From Shimia marina (lineage in GTDB: Bacteria; Pseudomonadota; Alphaproteobacteria; Rhodobacterales; Rhodobacteraceae): a DNA stretch of 37,568 bases. The stretch spans positions 1 to 37,568 of the forward strand of contig NZ_CYPW01000007.1 in NCBI RefSeq assembly GCF_001458175.1, written 5' to 3'. How positions within the stretch are numbered: the first letter of the stretch is position 1; every line of letters begins with the position of its first letter. The position numbers and the translations under genes were made by a program. Shown here piece by piece: positions 7,222 to 16,546 of the stretch. The notes beneath the pieces were generated by a model. The model had not been told where the DNA came from, searched no databases, and saw only the letters and a program-made list of their open reading frames with translations.

Positions 7222-9577
7222 TCCTTCGGATGATCTTGCCATGCTACCGGACTGGGCGCACAAAGAGCGCCAAATGGCCAGTATGCTGCCCTATGTCAGC
7301 TTGGTGAATGATGTGACAATCCGCACGCGCGGCAATGCTCTGTTCCAGTGCATCCGCCTTGATGGCGTCAACAGCATGACCAGCGATGACGCGCATCTGG
7401 AGAAGAGCCGCGCGCTCTTCGCGGCGATCATCGCGCAGATCGGGCCGGAGTACAGTTTCTACGTGCACAAGGTTTCAAAAGCGATCGAGACTGCTTTGCC
7501 ACCGGTTCGCGAGGAAGGGTTTGCGCAAGCGCTGGACACCCGCTGGCAACTGGCCATGGCGCAGGCGGGTCTGCGGGACAAAACGCTTACGCTGACAGTG
7601 CTGAAACGTCCTCCCCTCGGCGTGCGGCTGCGCCTAAAACGTTCAGACTCAATCGCACAGATGAAGGACCAGACAGCCAAAGAGCTGCGCAAGCTCGAAG
7701 AGGTCGTCGGGTTTCTCAAATCGTCCTTTGCAGAGATGAACCCCCGGCTGCTCGGCGCTGAATGCGGCGAGCTACTCGGGTTCCTCGGGGCACTCAACAT
7801 CGGCCAAGAGCGACCACTCTTCGCAAAATCCCGCTTTGGCGTCATTGCCGAAGATGTGGCCAACACCCGCGTCACGTTTCAGGGGCGAGGCTTTATGCTC
7901 GACGATGGAACGGCGGGCAAGCGGTTTGGTACGAGCTTTGCGATCAAGACCTACCCGGCCAAAACCAGCTGCACCATGTTCGATGAGCTAAACCTGCCGG
8001 TCGACATGGTCGTCACGCATTCCTTCACGCCGATCAACAGCAACATCATGGCCAGCCGGATCAAGCGCCAACAGCGCTTGATGAAGGCCAGTGATGATGG
8101 CGCGATTTCTCTTGCTGAAGAACTGGTCGACGCGCTGGACGATCTTGAATCCAAGCGCCTCAGCTTTGGCGATCATCACATGACGGTTACGGTTTTCGCC
8201 GAGACCGAAGAAAAGCTGGAAACCATCGCCGCCGAGGTGCGCAACATTGCCGCCAGTGAAGGCGTCAATCTGGTGCACGAGAGCTTCGCCGCGCGCACCC
8301 ACTATTTTGCGCAGCATCCGGGCAATGGGCAGATGCGCAGCCGCAAGGCCGCCATCACAAATACGAACTTTGCCGACCTCGCAGCACTGCATCGCGGCCA
8401 GCTGGGCAAACCCGGACACAAAGTGCCTTGGGGTAAGCCGATTACCCTGTTCCCAACGCCTGAACGCTCGGGCTTCCTGTTCAACTACCATGAGACGGGT
8501 CAGCCGGACAAAGAGCCGACCGGCGGACACACCTTGATCCTCGGCCGCCCTGGCTCTGGAAAATCGGTTTTGTCGGCCTTCCTTATGACCCAAGCCCGGC
8601 GCTGCGACGCGCGCGTGTTTGTCTTTGACTATCGCGCAGGCATGGAAATGGCGGTGCGCGCCAATCGCGGGCGCTACAGCGCCATCAAGGCGGGTGAAAC
8701 GACGGGCCTGAACCCGCTGCGCACCGAAATCGACGGACGCGGCCAAGCCTGGCTCTCCGATTGGCTGGCGACACTGCTGCATCGCACCGACAAACCCCTG
8801 AGCCCGGTTCAGATCAACCGAATCCAAGAGGTGGTGCGCCAGAACGCCGGTGCGACCGATGCCGCCCTGCGCAACTGGCAGGATTTGTCCTCGCTCTTTG
8901 TGGCCGGGGCAGATGAAGGGGATCTGTTCGAACGGATTCAGGAATGGACCGCTGATGGCCGCTACGGTTGGATTTTCGGGCAAAGCTCTGAGGATACCTT
9001 CTCGCTCGATGGTGATTTCGTGGGATTCGATCTGACCGGCATTCTCGACAGCGAAAGCGAGAAGGAACGCATGGCGGTCCTTTCCTACCTGTTTCGGCGG
9101 GTGGAGCGCGTGATCGAAGATCGCAAACCGACGTTGATCATCATCGATGAGGCCTGGAAGGCGCTGGATAACCCATATTTCGCAGACCGGCTCAGCAACT
9201 GGCTTGTGACCGCCCGTAAACAGAACGCGGTTGTCGTGATGATGACCCAATACGCAAGCCAGCTTGAAAAGACCCGCACCGGCAAAACGATTGTCGAGGC
9301 TGTGCCAACGCAGCTCCTGCTTCCCAACATACGCGCCTCGGCCAGCGATTACACCATGCTGGGCCTCACTGAAAAAGAGCTTAGCGTTTTGCTTGGCACA
9401 GGCAGCAACTCCCGGCTGGCGCTAGTGCGCGATGATCAAGGCTCGGTGGTGGTCGACGCCAATTTGAGTGCGCTTGGCCCTTACCTCACGATCCTTGGCG
9501 GCATGGAAAAAGGCGAAGCGCTGGTTGGCGCGGATTATCGCCAGAACCCCGATTTTTGGAGACAGATCGATGCCTAG
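7211..9577 (+). CDS. virB4: VirB4 ATPase of the T4SS
   Basis: 788-residue inner-membrane-associated ATPase that energises pilus assembly and substrate transfer. The N-terminal half carries the CagE/TrbE/VirB-type domain (PDWAHKERQMASMLPYVSLV near the start). The C-terminal half holds Walker A LGRPGSGKSV (about 443-452), Walker B PTLIIIDEAWKAL (about 640-652) and a following TARKQNAVVVMMTQ sensor region, then the usual ending NPDFWRQIDA. It overlaps virB3 by eleven bases and the downstream lipoprotein gene by eight, so translation is coupled. Length and motifs are complete. Confidence 0.94.
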   Translation: MLRDPSDDLAMLPDWAHKERQMASMLPYVSLVNDVTIRTRGNALFQCIRLDGVNSMTSDDAHLEKSRALFAAIIAQIGPEYSFYVHKVSKAIETALPPVREEGFAQALDTRWQLAMAQAGLRDKTLTLTVLKRPPLGVRLRLKRSDSIAQMKDQTAKELRKLEEVVGFLKSSFAEMNPRLLGAECGELLGFLGALNIGQERPLFAKSRFGVIAEDVANTRVTFQGRGFMLDDGTAGKRFGTSFAIKTYPAKTSCTMFDELNLPVDMVVTHSFTPINSNIMASRIKRQQRLMKASDDGAISLAEELVDALDDLESKRLSFGDHHMTVTVFAETEEKLETIAAEVRNIAASEGVNLVHESFAARTHYFAQHPGNGQMRSRKAAITNTNFADLAALHRGQLGKPGHKVPWGKPITLFPTPERSGFLFNYHETGQPDKEPTGGHTLILGRPGSGKSVLSAFLMTQARRCDARVFVFDYRAGMEMAVRANRGRYSAIKAGETTGLNPLRTEIDGRGQAWLSDWLATLLHRTDKPLSPVQINRIQEVVRQNAGATDAALRNWQDLSSLFVAGADEGDLFERIQEWTADGRYGWIFGQSSEDTFSLDGDFVGFDLTGILDSESEKERMAVLSYLFRRVERVIEDRKPTLIIIDEAWKALDNPYFADRLSNWLVTARKQNAVVVMMTQYASQLEKTRTGKTIVEAVPTQLLLPNIRASASDYTMLGLTEKELSVLLGTGSNSRLALVRDDQGSVVVDANLSALGPYLTILGGMEKGEALVGADYRQNPDFWRQIDA

Positions 9578-9728
9578 ACTTTGCGTGCTGACCCTCACCC
9601 TTTTGACCCTGACAGCCTGCGCGGAATACCGGCCGTCCGAAGCTGACTGCTTCAACTCTTTCGCCGAGGTCAGCCGCAGCAACTGCAATTTCGAGCTGCT
9701 CGGGCCCATTGGTTCGCTGCATGAATAG
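9570..9728 (+). CDS. Small lipoprotein, VirB7-like
   Basis: 52 residues starting at ATG 9570, inside the end of virB4. The N-terminus MPRLCVLTLTLLTLTAC is a lipoprotein signal with lipobox LTAC; the acylated cysteine would be about residue 17. Two further cysteines follow in the mature part (EADCFNSF, SRSNCNFE). In P-type systems the short lipoprotein VirB7 anchors VirB9 in the outer membrane through a disulphide. Position here, between B4 and B5 rather than B6 and B8, differs from Agrobacterium; a TrbK-like entry-exclusion lipoprotein is the alternative. Confidence 0.68.
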   Translation: MPRLCVLTLTLLTLTACAEYRPSEADCFNSFAEVSRSNCNFELLGPIGSLHE

Positions 9729-10869
9729 CCTCCGCCCGCATATCCTTGCGGGTCTGCTGTGGCTCAACGCGCCAATGACCTTCGCCCAAGGCGTGCCGAC
9801 CTTTGATGCGGGCATGTTCTTGCAGCGCGAGCGCGTGTTGCAGCAGGGCGAGCAGGATCTGGCGCTGCAACGGGATCGGCTGTCCAAAGAAGAAGAGCTT
9901 GAAGAGCTCGAACAAGAACAACTCCAAGCGCTGGAAGACATTCTCGATGCCTCGACGCTTGCCAGCGGGAACTCAGGCGCACTGGTCGCAAGCCTGGAAG
10001 CTGGTTCATCGCCTGAAAGCGCCGCAGACACGCTCTATGGTTCGATCGACCCGAACCCAGGCGCAGCCCAGATGTTCGGCGATGCGTCCGGCTCGATCGA
10101 ACAGCTGATCATTCGCGCTTCTCAAGAAACGCACCAAATGTCCGGCGTGCGCGCTGCCGGTCTGTCGCCCAAGCAATGGCGCTGCCTGTTGCAAGCGCTG
10201 ATCTGGCAAGAAAGCCGCTTCACCATCGGCGCGCGTTCACCGGTTGGTGCGTTTGGCCTGACCCAGATCATGCCCGGCACAGCACAAGATCTCGGGATCT
10301 ACCCGGCCTATTATGAAAATCCCTACATCCAGGTCACAGGCGGCGCGCGCTATCTGGCGCAGATGCTGGCCATGTTTGACGGCAACATCATTCACGGGCT
10401 CGCCGCCTACAATGCCGGTCCCGGCAATGTGCAGCGCTACGGTGGCGTGCCACCCTTTGCAGAGACCCAGCACTACGTTCAGGTGATCCCCGAGCGCTAC
10501 AATCTCTACCTTGCACGCGTCGGCGGCGTTGACGCACTCGGCACCATCGATCCCGTCTTGCTCGCAAACTCGACCATGAGCCTGACCTCTTTCGGCGCAG
10601 GGGTCTATGGCGACTATTCCATGGTCTCGGTGCAAGCGGCCGCACTGCGCGTGCAGGACATCATCACCCGTATCGGCGAAACCGACGACATTCACGCGGC
10701 CATGTCGCTCAACACCTACGCGCGGGCCGAGCTCGCCCGCCTGATCGCAATTCGCACGCGCCTCAAGGCCGCCCATACCCGTCCGCTTGGCGCGGCAGAG
10801 CTGGCCATGGCGGCCGCACAGGCTCGCGAACAAGACTTCATGCAATTCGATCTGGAGGTACTCCGATGA
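9721..10869 (+). CDS. Lytic transglycosylase with VirB5-like terminal regions
   Basis: 382 residues from ATG 9721 (MNSLRPHILAGLLWL, signal peptide ending MTFAQ). The mature start QGVPTFDAGMF closely echoes that of the next gene product (QGVPTVDTRNI), a VirB5-type opening. A glutamate-rich coiled-coil region follows (about 45-80). The centre is an SLT domain with catalytic Glu in IWQESRFTIGARSPVGAFGLTQ, IMPGTAQDLGI and [20 protein letters not shown]. The C-terminal 100 residues are helical (VQDIITRIGETDDIHAAM, AELARLIAIRTRL) in the way VirB5 proteins end. It is the second transglycosylase in this operon, which suggests a wall-active protein carried on a VirB5-like frame at the pilus tip. That role is inference. 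Confidence 0.75.
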   Translation: MNSLRPHILAGLLWLNAPMTFAQGVPTFDAGMFLQRERVLQQGEQDLALQRDRLSKEEELEELEQEQLQALEDILDASTLASGNSGALVASLEAGSSPESAADTLYGSIDPNPGAAQMFGDASGSIEQLIIRASQETHQMSGVRAAGLSPKQWRCLLQALIWQESRFTIGARSPVGAFGLTQIMPGTAQDLGIYPAYYENPYIQVTGGARYLAQMLAMFDGNIIHGLAAYNAGPGNVQRYGGVPPFAETQHYVQVIPERYNLYLARVGGVDALGTIDPVLLANSTMSLTSFGAGVYGDYSMVSVQAAALRVQDIITRIGETDDIHAAMSLNTYARAELARLIAIRTRLKAAHTRPLGAAELAMAAAQAREQDFMQFDLEVLR

Positions 10870-11645
10870 TCCGCTTTCTTTCTGCCATTTCCACTTGCGC
10901 GCTGTTGGTTGCCTCACCCGTATCTGCCCAAGGCGTTCCCACGGTCGACACGCGCAATATCGCCCAGGAAATTCGCCAGCTGCAGCAGATGCTGGAGGAT
11001 TTCGGAATCCAGACCGACCAGCTCGACACGCTTCTCGAACAGCTCGACTTGGTGCAGCAGCAACTCGACACGCTCAATGAGACCTACGCCGCGCTGACCG
11101 GCGCGACAGACATCATCGAGATGGCCATGGGTGGTGATCTCGACGGGCTTCTCGATCAGGAATTCGGCGACCTCCTTGGCACCATTCGGCACATCCAAAG
11201 CGGCGATTTCAGCGGCCTAATCGGCAATGCAGCCCCTCAGATGGAAGGACGCATGACGCAGGCTTTGGAAGATGCGGGCTTTGACCAAGACAGCCTTTCC
11301 GACATGGCCAACAGCGGCAATCCTGGGGCGGAGCGCATTGCCAGCCAGGCAGGCACTGGGGCTGTGATGTCGGCGGCCGCAGAAAACAGCTATGAAGAGG
11401 CCGCGCAATCCCTTGAACGGGTCGAACAGCTGGTCTCACTGATCCCGGACATGGAAACGCTCAAGGAAGCCGTCGATCACAACACCCGCGTCACGGCAGA
11501 ATTGGCCATTGCCATGACGCGCATGTGGGAGCTTGAAGCCATCCAGACCGTTGGCGCGGGCCAATCCGGCGTGGTGGATGCCGCCACGCTGGCCGAAGAG
11601 CGCCGCTACATGGACTTCACCCTGCCAGACCTGCGCGCGGACTGA
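10866..11645 (+). CDS. virB5: VirB5 minor pilin / adhesin
   Basis: 259 residues with a signal peptide (MIRFLSAISTCALLVASPVSA) and a largely helical mature protein. Residues about 30-80 form a strong amphipathic coiled coil rich in Leu, Gln and Asp (IRQLQQMLEDFGIQTDQL). The end, NTRVTAELAIAMTRMWELEA to LAEERRYMDF, matches TrbJ/VirB5 C-termini. The gene overlaps the transglycosylase stop (ATGA). VirB5 sits at the pilus tip and helps mating-pair contact. Call by architecture and order rather than by any catalytic motif. Confidence 0.78.
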   Translation: MIRFLSAISTCALLVASPVSAQGVPTVDTRNIAQEIRQLQQMLEDFGIQTDQLDTLLEQLDLVQQQLDTLNETYAALTGATDIIEMAMGGDLDGLLDQEFGDLLGTIRHIQSGDFSGLIGNAAPQMEGRMTQALEDAGFDQDSLSDMANSGNPGAERIASQAGTGAVMSAAAENSYEEAAQSLERVEQLVSLIPDMETLKEAVDHNTRVTAELAIAMTRMWELEAIQTVGAGQSGVVDAATLAEERRYMDFTLPDLRAD

Positions 11646-11649
11646 CCCC

Positions 11650-12300
11650 ATGACCAGTGAGGCAGAAATCATCGAAGAGGAGCTCGTCTACGGCGCAAGA
11701 CGGCGCGAGCTCATGTGGCAGAAGCTGGGGCTGACAGGCATGGCGTTTGGCATGGCAGGTTGCCTCGCCGCCGCCCTCGTTGCCCTATTCGACGTGGACC
11801 CGCCGCCCATGATCGTACCCTTTGATAGCGAAACCGGCATGGCCCTCCCCAATGCCATGGTTGAAGCGGTCTCACTCACGGAACGCCCCGCTATCATCGA
11901 GGCACAGGTCTACCGCTATGTGATTGATCGAGAGACCTACAATCAGCTCGACAATGACGTGCGCGTGCGGCGGGTCCTGGACCAGTCGGACAGCGCAGCC
12001 GCCGCAGGGTTGCGGGCGCTTTGGACAAGCGGCCATGAGGCCTATCCGCCGGATAGCTACGGCACAGATGCCCGTCTTGATGTCGAGGTTCTATCGATCA
12101 CCCATATCAGCGCCAATCGTGCCCAGGTGCGCCTGCGCAAGCGGCTCAATTCACCGCGCGGCGCGCAAAATGGCCTCTTCACCGCAACGCTGATGTTTGA
12201 GTTTCGGCCCGAGAATAGCCGGTCAATCGACGATGTCTGGCAGAACCCTTTCGGCTTCACCGTCACAGAATACGCGATCCGCTCGGATCGTTTGGAGTAA
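11650..12300 (+). CDS. virB8: VirB8 assembly factor
   Basis: 216-residue bitopic inner-membrane protein, started at ATG 11650 just after the virB5 stop. It has a short cytoplasmic N-terminus, one membrane helix (about 25-46, GLTGMAFGMAGCLAAALVAL), and a periplasmic NTF2-like domain containing ETYNQLDNDVRVRRVLDQS, the ISANRAQVRLRKRL strand and a final PFGFTVTEYAIRSD, the last typical of VirB8 (GFQVTxYRxD). It nucleates the inner-membrane complex and contacts VirB9 and VirB10, the next two genes. Confidence 0.86.
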   Translation: MTSEAEIIEEELVYGARRRELMWQKLGLTGMAFGMAGCLAAALVALFDVDPPPMIVPFDSETGMALPNAMVEAVSLTERPAIIEAQVYRYVIDRETYNQLDNDVRVRRVLDQSDSAAAAGLRALWTSGHEAYPPDSYGTDARLDVEVLSITHISANRAQVRLRKRLNSPRGAQNGLFTATLMFEFRPENSRSIDDVWQNPFGFTVTEYAIRSDRLE

Positions 12301-12303
12301 CCA

Positions 12304-12999
12304 ATGCGCCGCCTGTTCCTGATCCTCGCCTTCCTAATTCCGCTTGCTGGCACCGCCTATGCAGAAACCCAGCCGCGCCAAGGCCGCTATGATGCCCGCG
12401 TCCGGCTGGCCACCTATCAGGATGGACAGGTCTACCGCATCCGCACCAGCCTGACCCATGTGACCAGCATTGAATTTGGCCAAGGCGAGACTATCCGCTC
12501 GATCATTGCGGGCGATACCGAAGGCTTCCTTCTGGACGGCGTTCCCGGTGGCCAGGCCTTCGCGATCAAGCCCGTCACACGCGGCGCTCATACCAACATC
12601 ACCGTCTACACAAACCGGCGCAGTTACTATTTCAACGTGACCGAGGCGAGTTCACCAACGTTCTATGTCATTCGCTTCACCTATCCGGAGGCTGCCCCTC
12701 GGCAATCGCGTGTGGCAACAAACCAACCAGCAAACCACGCCTACGGCGTCAGCGCACGGTCCGAGATCACCCCGCGCGAAATCTGGGACGACGGCACATT
12801 CACCTATTTCCGCTTTGCCGCAAACGCGCCGCTGCCAGCGATCTTTCGCTGGTCGGCGGGCAATGAGCGCAGCGTGAATGCGCTCGCGCGGCCAGACGGC
12901 GTGATCCGCGTGTCAGGTGTCAGCGATCGATGGGTTCTCAGGCTCGGTGAGGACGAGATCTGCGTCCAAGAGATGAGCGAGGCAAACCGCGATGAGTGA
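12304..12999 (+). CDS. virB9: VirB9 outer-membrane core component
   Basis: 231 residues with a signal peptide ending GTAYA. The N-terminal domain includes DARVRLATYQDGQVYRIRT and TSIEFGQGETIRSIIAGDT; the C-terminal domain includes TPREIWDDGTFTYFRFAANAPLPAIF, which is cited here in part as the VirB9/CagX signature (positions about 157-182). The C-terminal VirB7-binding domain is complete. It starts three bases after virB8 and overlaps virB10 by eight bases. It builds the outer-membrane core complex with VirB7 and VirB10. Confidence 0.92.
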   Translation: MRRLFLILAFLIPLAGTAYAETQPRQGRYDARVRLATYQDGQVYRIRTSLTHVTSIEFGQGETIRSIIAGDTEGFLLDGVPGGQAFAIKPVTRGAHTNITVYTNRRSYYFNVTEASSPTFYVIRFTYPEAAPRQSRVATNQPANHAYGVSARSEITPREIWDDGTFTYFRFAANAPLPAIFRWSAGNERSVNALARPDGVIRVSGVSDRWVLRLGEDEICVQEMSEANRDE

Positions 13000-14302
13000 A
13001 ACAGCTGAGCTTACGAAACGCCTCGAAGCGCTTGAAGGCAAACCACAAAACCGAAAACCTCGACCTTCATTTTTCGTTATCGCCCTGGGCATTGGGGCAA
13101 TCGCCGCCCTTGGCGGTCTATTGCTGTTGTTCTCTGGCGGCTCTGATCCCGATAGCCTGAAAACCGCGTCCCCAGATGAATTCCAAGCGGCCGGTCCGGG
13201 GTTTGGCGACCTTGAGCCAACCCCTGCACCGATAGAGACATCACCACCGCCGGAGCCGGAACCAGACAGCGAAACAGAAGAGCTGCGCGCGCAAATGGAC
13301 GCCATGCGGCGCGAGCTCGAAGCCATGCGCAACGCACCTGCACCTGAAGCCCCAACTGTCGACCTCGAGGCACTGGATACCTTGGGCGCAGAAATCGACG
13401 CCCTGCGCAGCGAAGCAGCTGCAACGCAAACCGCCTTGCGCGAAGAACTGGAAGAACGTGCGCGGCAAATCCAGCGCCTGCAGAACGATCTTGAGCTTGC
13501 ACGCCTGGAAGCCCCGCGCTCGCCTGCACCAACCGGCCCTACCGCCGAGGAGCTCCGCCTTCAGGAGCTCGAACGGCGACGGCAAGCCGAACTTGAGGAA
13601 CTGCAAGCGCGTATTGCCAGCCCGATCATCGCCTTTGGCGGTACCGGTGGCAGCAATGAAACCGCCGCGCAGCAGCGTCGACTTGATGGCGACACAGACT
13701 TTGTCCGCAACGGCGCTGAACCCGCTGAGGTGACGCAGGCCCAGTTGATCGTGAACCCGTCGAACACGGTCGTTCAGGGCACGATGATCCAAGCCGTATT
13801 GGAGACAGCAATCGACAGCTCATTGGCCGGTCAGGTCCGCGCGATGGTATCGGAAGATGTCCATGCCTATGACGGCTCGCGGATCCTGATCCCGCGCGGC
13901 GCGCGTCTCATCGGGCGGTATCAATCTGGTCTCGATATTGCGCAGCGACGCGTGACCATCGCCTGGGACCGGATCATTCTACCCAGCAACCAGACCGTCG
14001 AGATCAGCGCTTTCGGTGGTGACGAACTGGGACGCTCCGGCACGACCGGTTTCGTCGACAGCCGCTTTGGCACGCGGTTCGGGTCAGCCGCCCTTATATC
14101 GCTGATCGGAGCCTTGCCCGCCGTAGCCGCCCAAAACACCGAAGATGAGATCACCTCAGATGTGCTCGAGGGCATTGGCGAAGACCTTCAGGACAGCGCG
14201 CAAAGCGTGATCGGTGAATATCTCTCCGTCTCTCCCGTGATCTTTGTCGATCAAGGTGCCCGCGTCACCGTGATGGTCGACCGCGATCTGGAGATTTTCT
14301 GA
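12992..14302 (+). CDS. virB10: VirB10 core-complex protein
   Basis: 436 residues spanning both membranes. A single membrane helix lies at about 29-48 (FVIALGIGAIAALGGLLLLF). It is followed by a proline-rich stretch (about 75-92, PTPAPIETSPPPEPEP) and a long coiled coil (about 90-205). The TrbI/VirB10 beta-barrel domain starts near residue 245 and contains VVQGTMIQAVLETAIDSSLAG, GSRILIPRGARLIGRYQ, and the ending INFVDQ-like block VIFVDQGARVTVMVDRDLEI. VirB10 transduces VirB4/VirB11 energy to open the outer-membrane pore. Order and overlap with virB9 support the call. Confidence 0.93.
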   Translation: MSETAELTKRLEALEGKPQNRKPRPSFFVIALGIGAIAALGGLLLLFSGGSDPDSLKTASPDEFQAAGPGFGDLEPTPAPIETSPPPEPEPDSETEELRAQMDAMRRELEAMRNAPAPEAPTVDLEALDTLGAEIDALRSEAAATQTALREELEERARQIQRLQNDLELARLEAPRSPAPTGPTAEELRLQELERRRQAELEELQARIASPIIAFGGTGGSNETAAQQRRLDGDTDFVRNGAEPAEVTQAQLIVNPSNTVVQGTMIQAVLETAIDSSLAGQVRAMVSEDVHAYDGSRILIPRGARLIGRYQSGLDIAQRRVTIAWDRIILPSNQTVEISAFGGDELGRSGTTGFVDSRFGTRFGSAALISLIGALPAVAAQNTEDEITSDVLEGIGEDLQDSAQSVIGEYLSVSPVIFVDQGARVTVMVDRDLEIF

Positions 14303-14304
14303 CC

Positions 14305-15300
14305 ATGGCGGCCAGCTATCTGCAAAGCTCGATGGACAAGATCCCCGAGGCGCGTGATCCAAAGCTGATCGAGCTTTGCATCAACCCCGACGGCACGTTG
14401 TGGGCGGAGTTTCAGGGTGATCACTTCATGCGGCGTGTCGATCGACAGCTCTCGGCGAATGAGATCAAGGACCTGGGGAATCAGATTGCCTCCGCCGCGA
14501 ACACCACGCTCAGCCGAACGAAGCCCATCGTCTCGGTCAGCATTACCTATCGCGACCGCCCCATTCGCGCGCAAGTCATCCAGCCCCCCGCCGTTGATGG
14601 CGGTTACGCGATTTCTCTGCGGTTCTTCACGGACCTGCCATTGGACCAGATCAAACTGTCCTTTCTCTTCGGCAAAGAACGCAGCAACGAGGGGGCAAGG
14701 CGCAAGCGCAATGCCGAGCTGCGCGATGTCGTGGCCTCCGGCGACATAGACGCCGCGATCAAGTTCTGTGTGACGCACAAGCTCAACATGATCGTCTCGG
14801 GCGGAACCTCCACCGGCAAGACCGTCACGGCGCGAAAAATCCTCTCCTTCGTGCCCGCCGACGAGCGCATCATCACGATCGAAGAAGCCGCCGAGTTGCG
14901 TCCGGCGCAGCCTAATGTCGTCACGCTGATGTCTGATCGCGATGAAGCCACGCGCAGCGCTGATGTCCTGCTGACCTCTACCCTGCGCATGCGGCCGGAC
15001 CGGATTGTCTTAGGCGAAGTACGCGGCAAGGAGGCCATGACCTTCCTTGAGGCTATTAACACCGGCCATGGTGGCTCACTCACTACGCTCCATGCTGAAA
15101 CCCCTCAGCTGGCGGTTCAGCGTCTCGCCATCGCCGCCCTGAAAACCGACGTGCCTATGACCTACCAGGACATGAACGACTACATCACGCGCTCGATCGA
15201 TGTGATCATCCAAGCCGGTCGCCATGAAGGCGCACGCGGCATCACCGAATTCTACCTGCCGGTTGATCCGGCCCATTCAAAGGAAACAGCCCATGTTTGA
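14305..15300 (+). CDS. virB11: VirB11 secretion ATPase
   Basis: 331-residue hexameric traffic ATPase. Walker A is SGGTSTGKTVTAR (about 165-177; the usual GGTGTGKT has Ser in place of the second Gly), followed by the Asp box ERIITIEEAAEL, Walker B-type LRMRPDRIVLGEVRG, and the His box AINTGHGGSLTTLHAETP. It starts two bases after the virB10 stop and overlaps the small downstream gene by eight bases. Family length is normal. Confidence 0.93.
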   Translation: MAASYLQSSMDKIPEARDPKLIELCINPDGTLWAEFQGDHFMRRVDRQLSANEIKDLGNQIASAANTTLSRTKPIVSVSITYRDRPIRAQVIQPPAVDGGYAISLRFFTDLPLDQIKLSFLFGKERSNEGARRKRNAELRDVVASGDIDAAIKFCVTHKLNMIVSGGTSTGKTVTARKILSFVPADERIITIEEAAELRPAQPNVVTLMSDRDEATRSADVLLTSTLRMRPDRIVLGEVRGKEAMTFLEAINTGHGGSLTTLHAETPQLAVQRLAIAALKTDVPMTYQDMNDYITRSIDVIIQAGRHEGARGITEFYLPVDPAHSKETAHV

Positions 15301-15475
15301 ATACAAGATTGAACAGATCAACACCGCCAAAACCAAGCCACCGAAGATCGAAGCGCAGCTGACCGCTCTTGGCCAAGACGGCTGGGAGCTGGTCTCAGTG
15401 GTACCGGATTTCGACGGCGAACACATCCTGAAGGCCTTCTTGAAGCGGCGCACCGGCGCGAGCGCCCAAACCTAA
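15293..15475 (+). CDS. DUF4177-like small protein in T4SS operon
   Basis: 60 residues from ATG 15293, overlapping the virB11 stop. The sequence MFEYKIEQINT, a short helix (KIEAQLTALGQDGWELVSVVP) and a closing strand (ILKAFLKRR) match the DUF4177 pattern, small soluble proteins with a YK...LN..G.EGWELV core. It lies between virB11 and virB6, so a role around the secretion base is possible, but no function is known for the family to my knowledge. Confidence 0.7.
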   Translation: MFEYKIEQINTAKTKPPKIEAQLTALGQDGWELVSVVPDFDGEHILKAFLKRRTGASAQT

Positions 15476-15489
15476 CCGAGGAAGATCCG

Positions 15490-16488
15490 ATGGGCGTCGT
15501 CACCTGGATGGTTGAGACAACCGACAACTTTCTGGACGACGCAGCCCAAACCACCTTTGGCAACGTCGCCGGGCAGCTCGGCGGCGTCATCGCCGTGGCC
15601 TCGACGCTCGCCGTGATCGGCCTCTTCCTCAACATGGTACTTCAATACAAATCCATGGATGGGCGAACCGCCTTCTGGTTCGCCCTCAAACTCATGCTGA
15701 TCTCCCTATTTGCGATGAACTGGGTCCAATTCAACGCAGTAGCCAGCGCCCTTATCAACGGGCTCGACCAGCTCGCGGGCGGCATGGTGGCGGGGCTTGG
15801 CGGCGGCGGTGCCGGTGCATCCTACTTTGCCGAGGCCTTCGACGATCTCATCGAAGAATTTGGAGACTATTTGAACGCGGCCGGTGACAACATGCATTGG
15901 ATGGCCGGAGCCCTCATCGGCGCGATCGGGGCATTCCTATTGGGCGTCATCGGCGCGCTTTGCGGCCTGGTCCTGATCTTCGCCAAGATCATGCTGGCCT
16001 TCATGATCGGCATCGCACCAATCATGATCGCGCTGTCGTTGTTCGACGTGAGCAAGGACTATTTCCACCGCTGGCTGTCCAGCACGGTGTCCTACGCGCT
16101 CTACCCCCTCGTGATCGCAGGCGTGTTTTCCACGGTCGTTGGCATGTCCCGCTCGCTCATGACTGAACTAGGAGACCCCTCTGGCGCGAGCAACATCGGC
16201 GCGCTGGTGCCCTTCTTCATGATGATGTTCCTCGCAGGCGGCATGATCATCGCCACCCCGCTGATCGTCCGCTCAATCTCAGGCAACTTCATGATGGCCG
16301 GAACGCCGAGCATTCCCAGTCCTGGCGGGTTCGCCAAGGGTTTGATCGGAACCAAGGGCTCACGGGCGCGGGCGCGGTTTGGGACGAGGTCAAATGCTGA
16401 GATCGCCGGGGCTGGACTACGCCAGGCGGGCGGTGCGACTGTCTCGATGGTTCAGCGGGTGGCTGAGCGTGCGAAGCGGTTGGAATAG
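15490..16488 (+). CDS. virB6: VirB6 polytopic inner-membrane protein
   Basis: 332 residues with at least five hydrophobic segments: about 35-55 (LGGVIAVASTLAVIGLFLNM), 65-85, 140-165 (GALIGAIGAFLLGVIGALCG), 165-185, 195-220 and 240-260 (MMMFLAGGMIIATPLIV). The TrbL/VirB6 landmark is the central FAKIMLAFMIGIAPIMIALS followed by FDVSKDYFHRWL. A GARE of AEDR WARXG sulphate-binding RARARFG basic tail follows the last helix. It is the last gene of the operon, preceded by GAGGAAG. VirB6 forms part of the substrate path across the inner membrane. Confidence 0.85.
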   Translation: MGVVTWMVETTDNFLDDAAQTTFGNVAGQLGGVIAVASTLAVIGLFLNMVLQYKSMDGRTAFWFALKLMLISLFAMNWVQFNAVASALINGLDQLAGGMVAGLGGGGAGASYFAEAFDDLIEEFGDYLNAAGDNMHWMAGALIGAIGAFLLGVIGALCGLVLIFAKIMLAFMIGIAPIMIALSLFDVSKDYFHRWLSSTVSYALYPLVIAGVFSTVVGMSRSLMTELGDPSGASNIGALVPFFMMMFLAGGMIIATPLIVRSISGNFMMAGTPSIPSPGGFAKGLIGTKGSRARARFGTRSNAEIAGAGLRQAGGATVSMVQRVAERAKRLE

Positions 16489-16546
16489 AGCTCTCAGCCC
16501 GAAATGGCCTTCAAAAGCCGCCAAACAAAGGTTAGCTGTGAGCCCG

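Noticed and set aside
7988-9250. 420-residue open frame antisense to virB4
   Set aside because: It lies wholly opposite a well-conserved virB4 with intact motifs, has no recognisable domain, and is explained by GC-rich codon bias.
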